A stretch of 64,000 nucleotides of DNA, taken from contig JANVCC010000018.1 of NCBI GenBank assembly GCA_025345505.1, positions 37,119,166 through 37,183,165 on the forward strand, in the 5' to 3' direction. The translations under genes and the position numbers were made by a program. Below, in pieces: positions 12,521 through 25,800 of this stretch. The first letter of the stretch is position 1. Each line of letters starts with the position of its first letter. The notes below the pieces were generated by a model. That model was not told the DNA's origin. It did no database searches and saw only the letters and a list, made by a program, of their open reading frames with translations. Source of the stretch: Todiramphus chloris collaris. Its lineage: Eukaryota > Chordata > Aves > Coraciiformes > Alcedinidae.

Positions 12521-14519
12521 GATACATTTGCCTTGTAAATTTAACATCTTAATTAGGACTGCCTATTTGTACTGGTGTGCCTATGCAACATTTTCCCTTT
12601 ACCACTGAAAACATGCACTTGCTTTCAACTTCATGGTTTATGTTTCTTAGTTGTATTTTCATAGTACTAAGCTTTGAACCTGATTCTGTCCTCAAACCAG
12701 TTTTAAATCAGTTTAAATATCTTAAGTTCAACAGGTTTGATCTTAAGTTCAACAGGGAAGGATACAATGAGAATCTTTGTATTTGTTGCTCTGTAAGCTC
12801 ATGTGTAGAAGTAAAAGGTGCACAAAGGGTTTCTCACGGCTACTAGATAAATATACAAAGAACAGCAGCAAGAAAAAGCCACAGCAGAAGAAATCATAAT
12901 CCCATGAGCTAAACTCAAGGCTTTTATCTGACAAGCACTGTGGTAAGCATCTGGTCACACTGAATGGGACCAAACCTGCAGTCCTGTTTTACTCTGCCTC
13001 CCCCCTACACTGGGACCTCATCCACAGGGTGAGCTCTTCATGGTCCACGCAGCTCCTTCACAAGCACGTCACATCACCTGGGTGAGGGCAGCTTACGGAG
13101 ATCCACACAGGTGCCAGCCACTCCACCATCTCCATGAGGAGATGCCAGGACATCTTTGGTGACCTGGCTTACAGGTCAAGTCCACAGCTGCAGCTGAAAA
13201 GCTGGAGGGGAAGGACGGGGTGTGCAGGCAGGAATTCATTATGCCAGCTGCGCCACCACAGAAAACGTGCTGTGTAACTTTGTCCTGTGTAACTTTGTCC
13301 TGTGAGCGTGTGGCTACGAGTCAGACATGCCACCTGGGATTGTCCACCTAGGTGGACAAGCTCCAGCCTCTGTCCACTGCTTTTCTCCAAAGCTTTATGT
13401 CTCCTCGGAGAATAACAGCACATGTAGTAACTCCAAAATCTACTTGGTCGGAACAATCCAGGTTGGAAAGAAACTTGCTATTAAAAATGCTTGGTGAGCC
13501 CAGCACAATTTGGCAGAACGTAGCCAGGAAGCAGATACACGTGCAGTCCATGTATCCACTCAGAGGGGTAGGAAGGACTGCTGGTCCCTGGGCAGGAGCA
13601 GGTGGCACGGAACCTCAAATCCAGCAGTTTCCTTTCTGCACACCCAAGCTAATGAGCAGCACAGTGGTCACTTGCTGTGCTTATAGCTCTGGCACCATGC
13701 AATTTGGAACCTAGAAGCAGCTGAGTGATTTCCAGATAATGTCTTCCTCAGAAAAAAAAAAAAAAAGGCTGATTTCCTTAGAATTTAGAAAATGTTTATG
13801 TCTCAAAAACACTTTTAGCTTTGAATCACCTTTACAAGACACTTTTTGTTTATATATAGCTTGAAACAAATGGTTTCAGCTGTAGGTTGACATTTCAATT
13901 TACTGTTTCCTTTTGCAATACTGAAATGCTTCATTCTGACCATAAATGTCTAAAAGCTTTTTCCTCCACATCATTTTTTTATGAGAAAAATTTCTTTCCT
14001 TGACACTTTTTAATATTTTGTCATTATACTCTAATTCCAGATGACAATAACATAAAAAGGCTCAACTTTTTTCACTGAGTCAAAACTCTTATTTTCCAAA
14101 CAGCTCTGCCACCATCTTCCAGCTCCTCCATAAGGCCTCAGAGAGAAAGAGCAAGAGGTTATTACACTTCTCCTTCACCAACTCAGTCCAGGCATGCCTA
14201 TGTAGGTGCCAAGATGACAACAGCCACAGGATAATATACGTGGTCTCCACTAAAATGAAGTCCAGAAAGATCAGTGTTAAGGGAGTGTGCACCGTGACCC
14301 AAGTGCAGGATATGCAGCTTTTCCTGGAGGAGCTCTGAACTGTGACGACTTCATCCTCCTGTAGCCTCAGCTTCCTCCAGCCTAGCCTCTGCTCTGGATG
14401 TAGCAGAGCATGGGGGTTTCCAAGAGGTGAGTCCTTCATTAGTGGTTGGAGAATACATCAAGTCTTTGTGGGGTCCCTGCCACCTGCCTACTCTTTCCAT
14501 CTTCAAAGTAATATGGTTT
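12521..14519. other. Intergenic stretch
   Basis: No gene is recognised. It contains an imperfect 17-base duplication around TCTTAAGTTCAACAGG at about 12719-12758, and two tandem copies of a 15-base unit CTGTGTAACTTTGTC near 13270-13300. The part from 12990 to 13700 is GC-richer than its surroundings and has open frames on both strands, none with recognisable features. A poly(A) run lies near 13752. Confidence 0.5.
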
Positions 14520-15200
14520 CGTGGTGGGTTGACCTTGGCTGGATAGCAGGTGCCCACCAAAGCTGCTCTATCACTCCCCTACCCAGCTGAGCAGGGAAAA
14601 GAAATATAGCAAAAATATTGTGGGTTGAGATAAGAACAGGGAGATCACTCAGTAGTTACCATCACGGGCAAAACAGACTCGACTTGAGGAAAAATTAGTT
14701 TAATTTATTACCAATAAAATCAGAGTAGAAATAAAAGCAAATCTTAAAAATATCTTCACCCCTACCCCTTCTTCCTCTCAGGCTCAACTTCATTCCTGAT
14801 TTTCTCTACCCTCTCCCCTCCAGCAGCATGGGGGAGGGGGAATGGCGGTTGCTGGTCAGTTCATCTCACATTGTCCCTGACACTCCTTCCCACTCAGGGG
14901 AGGACCCTCACACTCTTTCCTGGCACCTGGAGCACCTCTTCCCTCTCCTTCTTCACTGACCTGGGTGTAGGCAGAGTTGTTTCTCTCACATATTCTCACT
15001 CCCCTCTCTGGCTGCTGTTGCACAGAAGGTTTTTTTACCCTTAAATATGTTAACATGGAAGCACTTCACCATCACTGATGGGCTTGGTCTTGAGGTCCAT
15101 CTTGTAGCTGGGTGGCGCTGTCTCTATCAGACACAGGGGAAACTGCTGGCATCTTCTCAAAGAAGCCACTCATGTAGCCCCCCATACCAAACCCAATACA
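14520..15200. mobile_element. Solo LTR of an ERVL-type endogenous retrovirus
   Basis: The segment begins GTGGTGGGTTGACCTTGGCT after a degenerate TG and ends ACCAAACCCAATACA. Both ends match avian ERVL LTRs as I remember them. Flanking five-base words are GGTTT on the left and AGTTT on the right, a probable 5-base target duplication with one change. No internal retroviral sequence adjoins either end, so it is a solo LTR formed by LTR-LTR recombination. An AATAAA lies near 14715. Orientation is not assigned. Confidence 0.75.
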
Positions 15201-18200
15201 AGTTTCTTATTTTTAGGAGTGCTTTACTAAAAAAGCAAGGGAATATCCCTTCTTATGCCCTGTCTGGCCCTTTAAGGGTCACATTGCTGAAATAAATGTT
15301 TCTTCAACATGCCACAGCTAAGTATCATTTCATAGACATCATGTAGAGAGAAAAGAGACTATCTTCACTTTCCACATACACATTTAAGGGCTAGCTTCAA
15401 TGTGGCCTTCTCCTGAGCTGTTCCAACACCTCTGAAACACATATCTGCAGTTAGCACAGAGCAGCCATGACATGAGCAGGAAACTCATTTACCACACGTA
15501 TTAGCACTTTGAAATGAAAGCCATCTCGTTGCTGAAGGGGAGAAAGAAGAAGTCAAGTTAGCAGGTCGATGCTATAAACGCGGGTGAGATAACGTAGCGT
15601 GTGACGATGGAAACACCTTCAGGCAGCCAGACTGTGTGGGTGGCCCAGGCAGGGAGATGGTGCCAGTATTTTAACAAGTGGCTCACGCAAAAACGCTTCC
15701 CTTCAGCAGGTGATAAATTTACACTTCGGGGATGTGATGTCTGCAAAAAGAAGTGAGGGGCTCTGGAATCTGGCCTTTTATTTAACAATGTTTAAAAAAA
15801 AAAAAAAATGCTTCTAACTAAGGAAGGGGACATTGCTGCTTGGCAAGAAAACGTACACTAGGATGCACTTGGCCAGAAATGCACTGAGTCATGCAGAGCA
15901 GTGTTCAACAAGGAGGGAGAGGAGGAAGCTTAATGCCTTGCACAGGAGTCCCACAGCATCCTACTTCAGGAAGGGCTATTGAAAATACCTAACACTGAGT
16001 AAAGTCTTAATGCAACCCTGATAAAAAGCCAATGTTAATAAGATGCAAGGCAAGGTGAAGTGGGACTGCAAGGTTTTCACACCTCCTCTCTTGCATCTGG
16101 TAGCAGAAGCATGTGACAGGCTCCCAAAGGCCAGCTTCTGAAGGAGCATTTAGCTACTTCATTAGATCTATAGCAGTCCTTTGTACAAACTTCACACAGA
16201 GTCTCTGCTGGGACTGAAACTAGATCTTTAGGTCCTTCAAGTCAGTCTCTATAAGTGGATCCTGACATTTGCATGGTCTGTCAATGCAATCACGAGAGAT
16301 TCCCAGCCCTCCATTTCATAGGTTTTCCATTTACACATAGGAAATGGCACCTTTTACTTCTATCCTGTTTCTGAGCCATATTAATAAAGTTCAACTGCTT
16401 TATGTATTACCAGTTTCAACACTGTTCTGCTTTTCAAATCACAACTGTTTTCATGTCAGCAAAAGAATTTCAAACCACAGGAAATTCTGAGGGTGAAGTA
16501 CAAATATACAATTAGAAAGAGATATCAGGAAGCAGAGTCAAACTTACAGTTGGAAAAATATATATTAAAAATGTCACTGCTTTCATACTGCACTTTTAAT
16601 TTCATCATCCTTTAACCACATAAGTGAAGAAGATTAATAATTCAGTCTGTAAAAGAATTTCTGTTAAGCCTCTGAAACATCCTTGAATAATTCAGAAGTC
16701 CTGACATTGGATAGCCTTTCTCATGCTGACCCACCCACCCTGGGTAAAATGCTGAAGGGAGGTTGAAGTGACAGACCCATTCCCTCACAGTCCTCTCACA
16801 TTACAGCTTATGAACAACAAAACTCTGTAAATCAAAAGCTCGCAAAAACAGATAAAGCAGCTTGTGTTCACCTGTTGGCTGTGCCAGCAAGATGATGAGA
16901 AAGGACAAATTTTGCTCATTAAACACAGTGTTAAAACTACAACATCTGAGCTGTAGCCCAAGGAAATCCCCTCCTTCGACTTCCCTGGGCTTTATTCATG
17001 AGGTACATGAAAAGTTTAAAAAATTGAGAAGGTATTAATCATACAAAAGCCATTTTAAAAGAAATCAGCATTTGTCAAACGGAAAGTGAGCCTGAGAAAT
17101 ATATAAACACACTATAAAGCAGCACTTATAATTTTTATGTTCCTTATATGTAACTTATTTTTGCCTCATCCATATATCCAAAATTAAAACCTCTCAGTAT
17201 CATAAGGATATTGAACTATATTTAGCTTTCCTCTTTCACCACTTTTTCAGTTCTGGTCATTCTTTTCAGTTATAGACTATACAGATGCAAAATGTAAGTT
17301 AGTGAACTTAAGAAACATTGTCCTCTTAAGAATAAATATTTGAGATTTCTTCTAGGACTCTTGGAATAAAAAATTCCAGCATAAGAATCAGCAGAGACCT
17401 TCCATTTCCCTGGCTGCAGTATCAAAGGCTCAGAAAAGTAGAAGGGAGAATCAAATGGGTCCTTAAACCTAGACAGTTGTTTCTAGGCAAGCGGACATTT
17501 TACTTGGGACATCTGTATTTAGAATTGTAACAGCCAGAATTCTGAAGTCAGCAAGAAGACTGAAACCCGCTTTTTACAAATCCTTTCTTAGAAAGCAAGT
17601 TCTATGTAAAGCAGAAAGCAAGTATTCCCCCATTTAGACAAAAGAAGGATTTCAATATCAAGCCTATGCATTGTAGTAGCCTGAGCAGGCAGTGAAAAGC
17701 ACAAGGGACTATGTTACACAAGTCTTTTCTATGCTAATAAATCCTTAACTCACATCAACCATTTCTATAGTACACTTCAATGTGACCAGAAAGGAGAGCA
17801 AGTGTTCCCCCAGCAAAGGAGGAGCCCTTTGGTTCAGACCTTCGGGGTGTCTTTCCAGTGAAGTTCTGCATACAAACCCTTGTGGGTATGGCAGTACTTC
17901 AAAATACCAAGAGGTCTCTTTCTCAGAACACAGCCTATATATCTGCCAGACAGCCACTCTTAGCCAGCCTACACCCTTTCCTAGCATGATCGTGAATTCC
18001 CACGTTATGGAGACCATGCTCCTTCTAGGCATTTATACTTATGCTTCCCATATGCGTTAATAGCTCAGCATCTCTCCTGTAACTAAACCAAAAAATAACT
18101 CCCAAAGATGATTGTCATATAAGCCATATACTTTTACAGACCTTTACACATAGGGTAAAGAGAATATGCAGAGAACTGGTGCAGAGAATATGCTGTTACA

Positions 18201-21200
18201 CGATGGATATGAAAGTCAAATAACATATTCTATGTTCATCCACAACGCATCCCTTTTACTGCTGCAAGACCACCTCCCTCCCCAGACCAGTGAGATAGAA
18301 AAGTCATAGAGATGATGATATGGCATACGATGATATGGAATATGATGATATGGCACCAGCTCAAGTTGTTTTGTTATGACAGCCTTCTAGAGAAAGAAAA
18401 CCAGTCACTTCACTGCTTTCATCAGGAGTAAGTAGGTGAAAGACCCAATCCTGCAGCTGAGAAGACAATCTATGTTTCAGAAAATCCACTCCAAATTGTT
18501 AGAAATGCTCTAAGGATACTCTGCTTCAATGAGCCTGATTCTCTTCCATTAAGTTAATTATCTTCCTTCCACAAAAAAGCAAGCAAGCATCCCTTGAGTT
18601 CCCAAAGGCAATCCTTTGAGAACAATGGACATTTGAGAGACTTATGTGCTCACGGAATATATAGTAAAAATGGCAAAATTTCCCAGAAAGCCTGAAAAAT
18701 ACTTAGCAGTGAATGAAAGTCAGTAAAAGCATGACTGTTATATAGCTATTATGTTATACTGCTAGATATCAGTATGCGAAAGCACCAACTACTGCACATC
18801 TGAGCTCAAAAGGCACAGCCTGTGACTACAGATAATATACTACACATCTCTGTGCAATACCAGAAAGAATTAATACACTGCCCTTTCTTGCTGCTTTCTC
18901 TGCAGGGTTCTGCCTGCTTCTATGTCTAATTTGGCTTTTGCCCCTTGGGTAGGACAGAAGAAACATCAAGCACAGACTTCAATGTATAAACTTATGTGTC
19001 ATGGTAAGAGAACCTCATAATAGTCCCGTTTGGAAGTACAGACCAAAAATCAGCTTAGCAATAAATAAGAGCTGGGATTTTTGCTCTTCCATTAAAGAAA
19101 GGAGAGCAAAGCGTGGCTTTAGGCTTAACCGGTTCCATCAAGCTTTGTGTCACTCCAGTGACTGAGCACACTGCCTGTACTTTATGTCCTCATACCTTGT
19201 GGTCTCTACAGATTTTTTCACTTTAATTTGCCTTGCAAAAACGAACGCCTGCCACCGCAACCTTGCTTTTACTTCCCTCTGCCTATCATTGACCTAGAAT
19301 TTGCATGTTGGAAAAACCAAGTTCAGCATCTGAAATGAAAATAAAATCTCCCTTCAAGCAGCAAAAAGTTGCTTAAAAATGTTAATCTGCCTTATTTTTA
19401 TGACGTGTTTAAAATTAAATGTTCCCATATGGGTACAACAGGGCAAACCATGTCCTTCCATTTAAATAGCCTGTTGACTTTAAAATCTGAAACTAGCTAC
19501 AAATTTAAACCCTTTTTGATTTTGTCCACCTGGAAAAAATTATCAAATTCTTAAGTGTGCATTGTAATAGGAGAAAACACAGAAGAGTGTGAATTCTTAG
19601 GTTTCAATATCTATTTTTAAGTTGTTTTTCATGTAAGCTTTTAATTTAGATTTAATAAGATTCTAATTGCATTTTTTTTTAAATACCAGTTGATTATTGA
19701 AGACATATTTCTGTAGGATTAACTTACATAGCTTAAACTTTTAAAATATTGTTTTAAATAATAATTTGGTATTTTATGATTTATGCTACGAAATCTAAGT
19801 ATAGTTAGTGTAAAATAATTACATAATCATTGCAAGAAATAAACCTATCGGGGGTTATCCATTTTATAAGAGACACACTTCTATGTAATTATTCACTGTC
19901 AGAAAGTGTCTTCAGAGATCTGTTGGTAATTAATGTATGATGAGTGCTTAGTTATATTTTAACATATTGGGTAATTAAAGCCAATCAAAAGTTTTACCAT
20001 TTGCCGTACAGCTCAGAAACGGGAAGAAAATATATTAGCATGCTAAATGGGTTGAGCTGCGCAGCTCCATTCTCAGGTTTGCTCCAGCTGCTTTCTGCCA
20101 TCTCAATGGTGCAAAAGAGCCAGAGACTCAGCAGCCTTTCTCTCCTGATGGTTCTCCATCAGGGGAAATACTGGGTAATTCAAAGCAGCAGTAGTGGCTG
20201 CGTGCCACCTTCCCTTCTTCAGCTAGAAGGGTGTAGTATTGATAGTGTGTTCCTCCCTTGCTGCCAGATATACCCTTTGGGTTCACAGGTAGTCAAGAGT
20301 AATTTATAATACTTTTACAGCAGCCTAAAGATCTATAAAGTAATTTTTGCCTCGCTAATCTGGCATTGCCTTCTATAGCGGATCTGAGCTTTTAAGCACA
20401 GGAAGATCTTACTTAGCTGTAGTCTTAAGCTAACTGTAGGCTTTAGACCTGCATTGGAAATGCATTAAAGTCACCTGGAATCTGTCCCTCACCCTCTCTG
20501 GGAGCAGCAGAGGGCTTCAACGTGTTGCATGCTTCATTGAAACACCACTGTCCTGGCAGGCAAAAATCTCCTGGGATAGTTATTACTATCGGACGTTACA
20601 GGAAGCACTGCACTGACAAAGAGGTTAATGGGATAATCTATTTCTTCCTTGCCACCAATTTATTTTTACATTCTTATAAATATTCCACTCACTATTATCA
20701 TGACACACACACACACCCAGTGCACCCCCCATGTATTATTTAGAGTATTCTTCAGACTTTTAGGATAGGAAATGCTTTCCTGCCTTGTTTTGCTCTGTTT
20801 AGGTTGCCATGTATTTTGATTTTTACTGTCACCTTGATGTGCAAAATCTGAGCTAAATCAGCCATCCAACAGCACAGCCCAACATTCAAGATGCACTGAG
20901 CACTGGATGAACCCATAAAGGTAACATCTGCCTTGACAGTGAGCTTCTTGAGAGTAAAACTGCCCCTAAAAGAAAAGAATCACAGAACAGCAGAAGAATG
21001 ACTTCTCCATGTAGATGACTCTTCCTTTAAGTGCTTTTAAATACCTTACAGGTGTCTTCTGCACCACCTTCCTTCAGTGTTAGCTCATAAGATAAAAGTA
21101 AACTTCGACATCTTTGTTTGTCTTTATACCATTTCATGTCAAAAGTTAGACCCTACAAAACTGGTGCTGTATGTGACAAGTAAGCCAAACTCATGTTACT

Positions 21201-21714
21201 CTGCACACCAGCAGCAAGAAACCCCAAAGAGCTGGAAGACTTCAGGTGATCCACATCATCATGGGAAAAGTAGCTGAGACCACACTGATCATGGAGCTGT
21301 GTTTCTCTGCCATGAATCACTCTTCAAACAATTAAAACCAGTATACAAGTCAGAACACAACAAAGAATAAAAGCCCGAAGAGACCGATTTTAATGCTTGA
21401 TCAAAGTCCTTGCTCCTTGTGCAATGTGGTGGCACTACCCTGCTGGGTTGCTGAAGGCAGCTATCAACCCATGCAAGCATGCCACTGTCCCAGCGTGCAC
21501 CAGCCCAGTGTGGGTTGGCAAGGACAACAGTCAATCACAAACCAAAGGTTTATCTGACTCTGAATTATGATTCAAGTAATTGTTTTCTAGGCTTTTGAAA
21601 AGCAGTGGAGACTGATCAGCCTGGTCTGTCTTTATATTTACTGAAGAGAAATATATCTGATGGGGAGAAGATTTATGTGCACATGGGCTCTCAGTGGAGC
21701 CAGGGGCTGAATGA
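15201..21714. other. Intergenic stretch
   Basis: I see no gene. It contains a poly(A) run at about 15789-15803, short TA-rich runs near 16560, an imperfect GATGATATGG tandem repeat near 18310-18356, and CA microsatellite sequence near 20703. Open frames at 17782-18060 and 19944-20309 have no recognisable content or splice context. Confidence 0.5.
18310..18356. repeat. Short imperfect tandem repeat
   Basis: Three to four imperfect copies of a GATGATATGG-type unit with AAT or CAT spacers lie in tandem. This is minisatellite-like sequence with no coding association. Confidence 0.6.
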
Positions 21715-22650
21715 CAATGGGCATGGAAAAGGCTGAGGCACTCCACCTCTTTCATTTTCTCCTCAGTTTTCACTGAGCAGGTGTGTCCTCAGGCATTCCA
21801 GCCCCTGAAGGTTAAAGGCAGACTCTATGGGAATGACACCTTACCTGCAGGAGAGAAGGGAAGGATCAGGGACAGTAAGCAAACCAAGTACATGTAACCC
21901 ATGAAAGCAGATCAGATACATCTGAGGGTGCTGAGGGAGCTGGCTGACATCACTGATTCTGTGATTCTATTCATCATCTTTGAAAGGTCACTGCAGTCAG
22001 GGGAAGTTACTGGTGATTGAAAAAAGGTAAACATCACATCCATCTTTAGAAAGGGTAGGCAGGATCACTCAGGTCAGTCAGCCTCACCTCAGCTCCTGGG
22101 CAGATTATGAGGAAATGCTCTGGGAAGCCATTTCTGATCACAAGAAAGGCAAGAAGGTGATGGGGATCTATCATGGGCAAATCATGGCTAGCCAATCTGA
22201 CTTGCTTCTATGACTAGATGACCACCTTCATGGAAAACAGAAGGGCAAAAGGTGTTTTGACACCTTTTTGTTTTGACACCTTTTTGTTTTGACATCTTGA
22301 CCTCAGCAAGCCTGATACTGTTTAACCATTACTAGTTACTGGGCACACTTCACCTCTTCATAGGTGATACCAAGCTGAGGGAAGCAGTCAATATGCAGAA
22401 GCACAGGCTGCTGTTCAGAGGGACCTGGGCAGGTTGGAGAAATGGGCTGGCAGAAACTTCACCGCAAAGGCTAAGCCAATAACAAGTCCTGTATCTGTAA
22501 GGGAATATCTCCATGCAGCAGTAAAGGCTGGGGCTCAACCATCTGGAAAGCAGCTTGGCAGAAAAGGACTAGGGCATCCTCATGCACAACATGCTGAACA
22601 TCAGTCAGCAGTGTGCCCTTGCAGCAAAGATACATACTGCTAGGTATTAT
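21715..22650 (+). mobile_element. Degenerate CR1 reverse-transcriptase region
   Basis: This is an old CR1 copy in plus orientation covering part of ORF2. Readable pieces lie in shifting frames: the VFTEQVCPQAFQPLK area, SVSLTSAPGQIM, SWLANLTCFYD, VGEMGWQKL and AWQKRTRASS. They correspond in order to successive parts of the CR1 reverse transcriptase from the fingers to the thumb region. Many stops and frameshifts show long decay. A small internal tandem repeat lies at 22255-22295. Boundaries are approximate. Confidence 0.75.
22255..22296. repeat. Tandem repeat inside the CR1 copy
   Basis: About two and a half copies of a unit reading ACACCTTTTTGTTTTG lie head to tail, between coding remnants of the CR1 copy. 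It probably arose by slippage after insertion. Confidence 0.75.
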
Positions 22651-24744
22651 TATCCTTGAAAAAGTTCCTGGTTTATTAGAAGTAGATGATTTAATCTTAG
22701 TTTCTTTCTATCATCTATATTTCACTCAAGGGGAATTCAATGCTGGCATGGATTTACAAAAAATCAAAAATATATTTGAAAAATATAATAGATAATTATA
22801 TATTTTATATGTACATACACGATCTAAAATATGGAGAAACATGCATCCCTAGTTGTGAGTTTAAAATAATTCGAATAGTATAAAATAATCTGCACAGTTC
22901 TGTCAACCCATCTTTAAAAACCAGGAATTCCATCACTAACATGACTGGATCCCAAGTTAAATAAGACAGGATCATATTACATACAGGATATTTTAAGTAA
23001 GAAAATCTTGATTCTGTAGTTTTCTTTCCTCCCTTTGCTCCCCAGAGTCTGATTTTGCTGATTTTTAGGTCTGTTGTACATCAGTACCCATACCTCCAAA
23101 GAATCCCGCAGTGAGGCTGCCTGACTAGGAGGCAGCTATGGGAGAGATTGAATCTGTGTGGTTTGAGCACACTAATAAGGTTTGCATTTTCATTTAGTTG
23201 GTAAACTGCACCTTTATTTCCTAATTAATATATATATTCCAGTTTGATTTGTGAAAGGAAGCAGAACTTCTTTCTACCAGCACTACATTTTACACTTTAA
23301 GACTATATTTATTGCCTTCCAGTGGTGCCCATCACTTTCCATTGACAACAGAGAACTTGTTAAAGGACTTTTTTTTTATATTTAGGTGTTTCGACTCGGT
23401 GGTTAAAGCAAGGTAGGGCAAACCAAGCCCTACAAGTTTATGTGGGAGTGTATTGCAATTTTGTGTGCTACAGAGATGTGGGATGGTGCCATTTTATGGC
23501 ATTTGATTTGTTGTTGTTATTAAAAGGGACATCAGGGAGGATCCTGACACACACTCTTGACATATTTGATGGCATTATTCCCACTTGATAGGTGTAAATT
23601 CCAAAGAGCTTCTTTTACCTGTTGCACCCTTGTCTGAGGTATGAGACATTTCTTATACGTTGTCTGGGCACACAATCTGGGTGAAAAATTTCCTGGCTCA
23701 TCCACCCAGAGGATATTACAATTAGTTCACTTGTAAGCAGCAAATATCCGAAAGTATGGCATGTAACTATCTGAACACCTGATTTCAACAATGACCACAT
23801 CTCAAAATTGAGAAACTGAGTACTTACTCTTAAAAGTGTGTTTACTTATTCATCAGATGAATCCAGTTTTGGATAAGAATGACCCATGTGTATGTCTGCA
23901 CTGCATTTTCTGTAAATGCTAATACTTACATGAGAACTGGAATACTTCTGAGACTTTCAAAAGATGTTCTACATTTTGCTTTGAATATCCAATTTGGGCC
24001 ACTTCCCAGACCACTAAATGCTTTCTAGACTTGGGTAGCATTTTCTCCATGATGCCTTCCTGCATTTCCTGATACTAGCTAGTATTGAAGTATCAATAGT
24101 AGCTAGATTGAAGTATCAATAAAACCACAAATCACTTGCAATGCACTTACAGACACCCAGTAATTAAGTATTTAAAACACAACTCGAAAAGAAAGAACTT
24201 CTTAGAGTATTTCCAGGGCGGTTTTGCAGGCTTTGCATCTTGCCCTGCTATTTTTGTCTGTTAGGGCAGTTTTGAATTGATAGCATTTTTCAAGTGAAGT
24301 TTAGTTAGTTCAGAGGAAACTTTGGGTACACATGCAAGGAGCTGGGGTGAAATTTGTACCACATCTCTGCATTTTTCAAACAGGCTCAGTCTATATAGAT
24401 CACAGACCTTCAGCTGGTGCAAATCAGCACAGTAGTACTGCGATCATCTTTACCAGCAGCTGGGACTCTGGCACGCATAAAGCCTTTCTTATTGAATTAA
24501 TAGTACTTCTTGTCAGCATCTCCCTTCCAGGCAGTCATTCTCAAGAGCACTGATTATGGCTGCTCGAGTAGTTTGTGACTAGAGGACTACATTAATAATG
24601 ACAGGCCACACAGTAACCATATTTCTTTCATCATTTATGTCTTCTTTTTGTTGCACGGAACAGGTGCACCCTGGTTCCTGTCCCATATTTTCTGAATGTT
24701 GCCATTAAAAGTAGCAAAAAAAGCAACTCTTACTCCTCCTGAGA
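22651..24744. other. Intergenic stretch
   Basis: AT-rich sequence without a recognisable gene or element. A local duplication of a TAGCTAG...TTGAAGTATCAAT block lies at about 24075-24121. Confidence 0.5.
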
Positions 24745-24980
24745 AGACTGAAAATCAAAATTATGCAGGCTGGAAAATAGGAAAAGCGTTCTAGTGGGAT
24801 TGCTTTTTAAACACTGGAATAAACTTCCTGTAGAAATTACAGCCTCTTTGGTGAACATCCTTAATAACAGGAAAGTTAAGCTCATCCAGAGCAACAGAAC
24901 TATACTGCACCTCTAGGCAGGATAATGGACTAGCGGATGTCTTAGACCTTCCTGACTTATTTTTCTGATTCAGTAATACT
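24745..24980 (+). mobile_element. Old CR1 3' end
   Basis: The order of landmarks matches an old CR1 3' UTR: a block around AACACTGGAATAAACTTCCT, a TAATAACAGGAAAGTTAAGC block, then GGACTAGCGGATGTCTTAGA and a degraded tail ending TTTTTCTGATTCAG. Divergence is high and no bird-specific 8-base tail survives. Identification rests on visual similarity to the general CR1 3' end. Confidence 0.5.
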
Positions 24981-25454
24981 ACCAAGTACCCTTCAGTGCA
25001 TGTGAATACTGAATTTCCTTTCTACATGGCATGTCAAAACATTTTTTCCTTCTACATCCCTTCCTGACATTGCAAAATCAAATTAAGTCCTTATTTACTG
25101 TTGGTTGTAATCATTAATTTACAACATCTCTCCTAAAATTTCCCAATACCATAAATTTATTAATTCAAGCTTTCAAACAGCCCAAAATGTTGTTCTAGTT
25201 CAACCAGAATGAAAGACATGCTACAAAGCACCAAATTATCAGATGCGAGACAGCAACCCAAACCAGAGTGCACAGCTAGCTGTGTATGTGTTCACGGACA
25301 CTCTACTGGAGAGTGAATGACTCAGCCTCCCTTGGGGAGGGGATTACAGGCAGGAATCTCTCCACAATTCTGGGTACTTCAATACCAGAAAGAAAGCAAC
25401 AGAATGATGGGTATGTGGAAAAAAACTAAAAAAACAAAACAAACCAAAAAAAGA
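24981..25454. other. Short intergenic stretch
   Basis: AT-rich sequence ending in an A-rich run near 25420-25450. Nothing else is recognised. Confidence 0.45.
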
Positions 25455-25800
25455 TTGAACAGCTGGAGGGTCTGATTTATGAGGAGACATTAAAAGAATG
25501 ATGCTTGATTGTCTACACAATGTCCAACAGCCATATGTTAACCACTTCAAGTATCTGAAGAGTGTAAACACCAAGGAAGGGAATAAATAACCAGGCTGGA
25601 ACAAGAAGGTGGAACTGAAAATACAGAAAATTAATATACTCGGGGAAATTCTTAACAATGAGCTTTGTTAAGTAGAGATAAATATCTGAAGAAAAGCAAT
25701 AGGAGTCTTATTGTTTCTAGTAACTTCGAGAGCAAACTGGACAAATCACTGAAAAAAAAATTAGGTATCTATCTGGGGCTGTCTGGCAAGAGACCTTGCC
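25455..25800 (+). mobile_element. Old CR1-like fragment
   Basis: The sequence keeps landmarks of the end of CR1 ORF2 and the start of the 3' UTR: GAACAGCTGGAGGGTCTG, TTATGAGGAGACATTAAAAG, TTCAAGTATCTGAAGAGTGT, AAACACCAAGGAAGGGAATA, and GAGAGCAAACTGGACAAAT. These occur in the expected order in plus orientation. It is much older than the CR1 copies at 34.1 and 39.4 kb. Confidence 0.55.

Noticed and set aside
13169-13714. Overlapping frames on both strands in a GC-richer patch
   Set aside because: Open on both strands because of composition; contains a tandem duplication and no recognisable domain.
19944-20309. 121-codon plus-strand frame
   Set aside because: Low-information sequence rich in leucine and serine, with no motif and no supporting signals.
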